Shown here piece by piece: positions 4,805 to 6,304 of a DNA stretch of 6,304 bases. The position numbers and the translations under genes were made by a program. The DNA is from Verrucomicrobiia bacterium. GTDB lineage: Bacteria > Verrucomicrobiota > Verrucomicrobiia > Limisphaerales > UBA11358. Within the stretch, counting starts at the first letter, position 1, and each line of letters starts with the position of its first letter. The stretch lies in contig JASHVW010000251.1 of assembly GCA_030044395.1 (NCBI GenBank), positions 1-6,304 on the forward strand, read 5' to 3'. The notes under the pieces were generated by a model. That model saw nothing but the letters and a program-made list of their open reading frames with translations, had not been told where the DNA came from and did not search any database.

Positions 4805-6304
4805 TGGCCATAAATTTGATAAAATGTTGCTGCGTTGGTCGGCGAAATTGTCATGCTCTCGCCTTCGACTGGACTGCCGATATCCTCCCACTCGGGATCG
4901 GCAAGATTGGTCGTCATTTGAACCTGATAGGGAGCTATGCCGCCGGTCCATGTCAATGACAAAGATCCGGACTGAAATGAAATCGTGGACAGGATGGGAG
5001 GCGCCGGGGTCACCGTGATCGTCAGGGTGGCATTGGTGAAAGTCCCGGTTGGATCCGTTGCGGTTACCTCAAAACTATTCGTGCCCACGTTGGCCGAAAG
5101 CGGCGTGCCGGAAAGCGCGCCATTGCCCGCTACCGTCAACCACGCCGGCCCACTGGCTTTCGCAAACGTCAGCGCCGAACCGTTCAGGTCCACCGCGGTT
5201 CCCGCTATCGTCCCGGAGTACGCCTGCCCGGCTTCGATACCCGGTTCGCTGAATGGATTCGCCGTAAATACCGGAGGCCAATGGGGAACCAGGCTGATGG
5301 CCAAAATCTCCACGTCACTATCGGACGGCAGTTGCAGTTTCCGGACCGGGTTGGTGCTGTTCAGGTTAAATGAATACCCGTACAGGTAAAATGTCCGGTT
5401 GTCGTCAGTTCCATCGCTGACGTTCCGATGCCCCATGGTGACGGCCTCGGTTTCGCCCGGGTAATTGGCCGGAGTGTACCAATCGCTGAGACTTTGATCG
5501 AACGTCGCGGTATTGCCGTTGGTATAGGTAATGATGAACGACTGCGACGTTTGGTCTCCCTCAACTCCTGTCGCGAGCATTCGCAAGACAGAATAAGGAC
5601 CTGGAGGCAAAACAATCGTCTGTCCGGCGGCGCTCACAACGTCCGTGACATTCGGCGGTCCGAAGTCAAAGATCGCGTTGCTCCACGTCAATGAGCCGCC
5701 CAGCAACGTCGCCGAATAAGCATCGCCCACTCCATCCAGGCCGCCGGTCGCGGGATTCGTGAACGTCGTGTCATCCGTGTACATCCCGGCCCGATTGTAA
5801 TACGAGGCCAGCGAGACCGGCGCGGTGTCGTTGGCCAGGGTAATCGCCAGCAATAGAACATCACCATTGTCTGGCAGCGTCACGCTCTTGACCGTTTTAG
5901 TCTGGTCAATTGTAAAGCTGTATCCATAGACGTTGACGGCCGTGTTGAGGTCCTTCGTGCCTCCACCCGTGTCGCGATAAGACATATTGTCAACGAGGAA
6001 TTCTCCAGGATAATTTTGCGGATTGGCCCAGTCACTGAAACTTTGCGTGAAATTGGTTGTCGAATCATCCGTGTAAGTCACCTTGAATGTCAGGCTGCTT
6101 TGGCTGCCGTTGACCGCCGCGCCCAATAACAACAAGGACGTAAAATTGCCGGCAGGCAGGGTGATGGTCTGGCTCGCCGTGGCAATGGCATCGTCCGCGT
6201 TGGCCGGTCCCAGATTGAAATTGACCCCATTCCATACCGGCGACGACCCGAGAGAATTTGCCGAATATGCATTTCCGTCGTTGTCCAATCCGCCGCTGAA
6301 TGCC
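4801..6304 (-). CDS. Secreted multi-domain protein with duplicated beta-rich module and Ig-like domain, N-terminus cut
   Basis: The frame is open at the right edge and runs to a TGA at 4803-4801, giving 500 visible residues. An in-frame TTG at 6288 is an internal leucine inside a repeat, not a start. Four parts are visible in order. The first copy of a beta-rich module lacks its beginning (5830-6303). The second copy spans 5287-5796. A putative Ig (He_PIG-type) domain follows at about 5005-5274, with PPVFTANP, AGQAYSGTI, GPAWLTVAGNGALSGTP and NSFEVTATDPTG. Last is a roughly 65-residue C-terminal module (4804-4998) with SLSLTWTGG, YQVQMTTNLADPEWEDIG and TNAATFYQIYGQ. Composition is rich in Thr, Ser, Asn and Gly, has almost no Cys, and shows no membrane segment, as in extracellular adhesion or carbohydrate-associated proteins. 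No catalytic domain is seen; one could lie upstream. The family is not named here, and binding to polysaccharide is only a guess. Confidence 0.85.
   Translation of the reverse strand, partial: AFSGGLDNDGNAYSANSLGSSPVWNGVNFNLGPANADDAIATASQTITLPAGNFTSLLLLGAAVNGSQSSLTFKVTYTDDSTTNFTQSFSDWANPQNYPGEFLVDNMSYRDTGGGTKDLNTAVNVYGYSFTIDQTKTVKSVTLPDNGDVLLLAITLANDTAPVSLASYYNRAGMYTDDTTFTNPATGGLDGVGDAYSATLLGGSLTWSNAIFDFGPPNVTDVVSAAGQTIVLPPGPYSVLRMLATGVEGDQTSQSFIITYTNGNTATFDQSLSDWYTPANYPGETEAVTMGHRNVSDGTDDNRTFYLYGYSFNLNSTNPVRKLQLPSDSDVEILAISLVPHWPPVFTANPFSEPGIEAGQAYSGTIAGTAVDLNGSALTFAKASGPAWLTVAGNGALSGTPLSANVGTNSFEVTATDPTGTFTNATLTITVTPAPPILSTISFQSGSLSLTWTGGIAPYQVQMTTNLADPEWEDIGSPVEGESMTISPTNAATFYQIYGQ
5287..5796 (-). 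repeat. Beta-rich tandem module, complete second copy
   Basis: This copy starts at NRAGMYTDDTTF and ends at VEILAISLV. Shared landmarks with the first copy, in order, are GL-D-x(2)-G-x-AYSA, TW/VWN followed by F-x-GP-x-N, QTI-x-LP, SDW-x-x-P-x-NYPGE, YGYSF and the closing LAI-x-L strand. The match is at protein level; DNA identity looks diverged, so the duplication is not recent. Confidence 0.85.
5830..6303 (-). repeat. Beta-rich tandem module, first visible copy, 5' end cut
   Basis: This copy starts inside the module at AFSGGLDNDGNAYSA and ends at LLLAITLAND. Corresponding positions in the two copies are 183 codons (549 bases) apart. The missing NRAG-type opening should lie just beyond the window. 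Landmarks SFSDWANPQNYPGE and VYGYSFTID align with SLSDWYTPANYPGE and LYGYSFNLN of the second copy. Confidence 0.82.

Noticed and set aside
4219..4959. Plus-strand open frame (246 codons) antisense to tdh and the end of the secreted-protein gene
   Set aside because: It runs across two genes and their junction on the opposite strand, shows no family motif, and is explained by codon bias of the true genes.
6286..6288. TTG at 6288 as the start of the secreted protein
   Set aside because: The frame continues to the window edge with AFSGG, which matches the ATGG/GLD part of the second repeat copy. TTG here is an internal Leu codon, so the true N-terminus is outside the window.

Overview
All five genes in this window lie on the minus strand and are tightly packed. 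Transcription runs from high to low coordinates, and no gap between genes exceeds about 30 bases. In transcription order they are: the C-terminal part of a secreted, multi-domain Ig-type protein (open at the right edge); tdh (L-threonine 3-dehydrogenase); a cysteine-synthase-family PLP enzyme; kbl (2-amino-3-ketobutyrate CoA ligase, also called glycine C-acetyltransferase); and the N-terminal two thirds or so of an exported GH92-family alpha-mannosidase (open at the left edge). I see no RNA gene, CRISPR array, insertion sequence or integrase.

The core is a threonine catabolism cassette. Tdh oxidises threonine with NAD+ to 2-amino-3-ketobutyrate, and Kbl splits that intermediate with CoA into glycine and acetyl-CoA. 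Both are full length and keep their catalytic residues. The unusual part is the gene between them. It encodes a fold-type II PLP enzyme of the O-acetylserine sulfhydrylase family, overlaps tdh by 4 bases (ATGA), and ends directly against the kbl start. The three genes therefore look translationally coupled, and the middle product probably handles sulfur or beta-substituted serine chemistry next to the threonine-to-glycine route. Its exact substrate cannot be read from the sequence.

The flanking genes concern the cell exterior. The GH92 gene starts 11 bases after kbl and could be its operon partner. The upstream secreted protein carries two copies of a roughly 180-residue beta-rich module, a putative Ig domain, and a short C-terminal module of a kind I associate with Verrucomicrobiota.

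Organism: the moderately high GC content, the exported GH92 enzyme, and the large secreted Ig-type protein ending in a 'TNAATFYQIYGQ' tail together suggest a Verrucomicrobiota bacterium (Pedosphaera-like), perhaps from soil or water. This is inference from protein style, not a phylogenetic result. The window looks like ordinary chromosome; the tdh / cysteine-synthase-like / kbl arrangement is the most interesting element.
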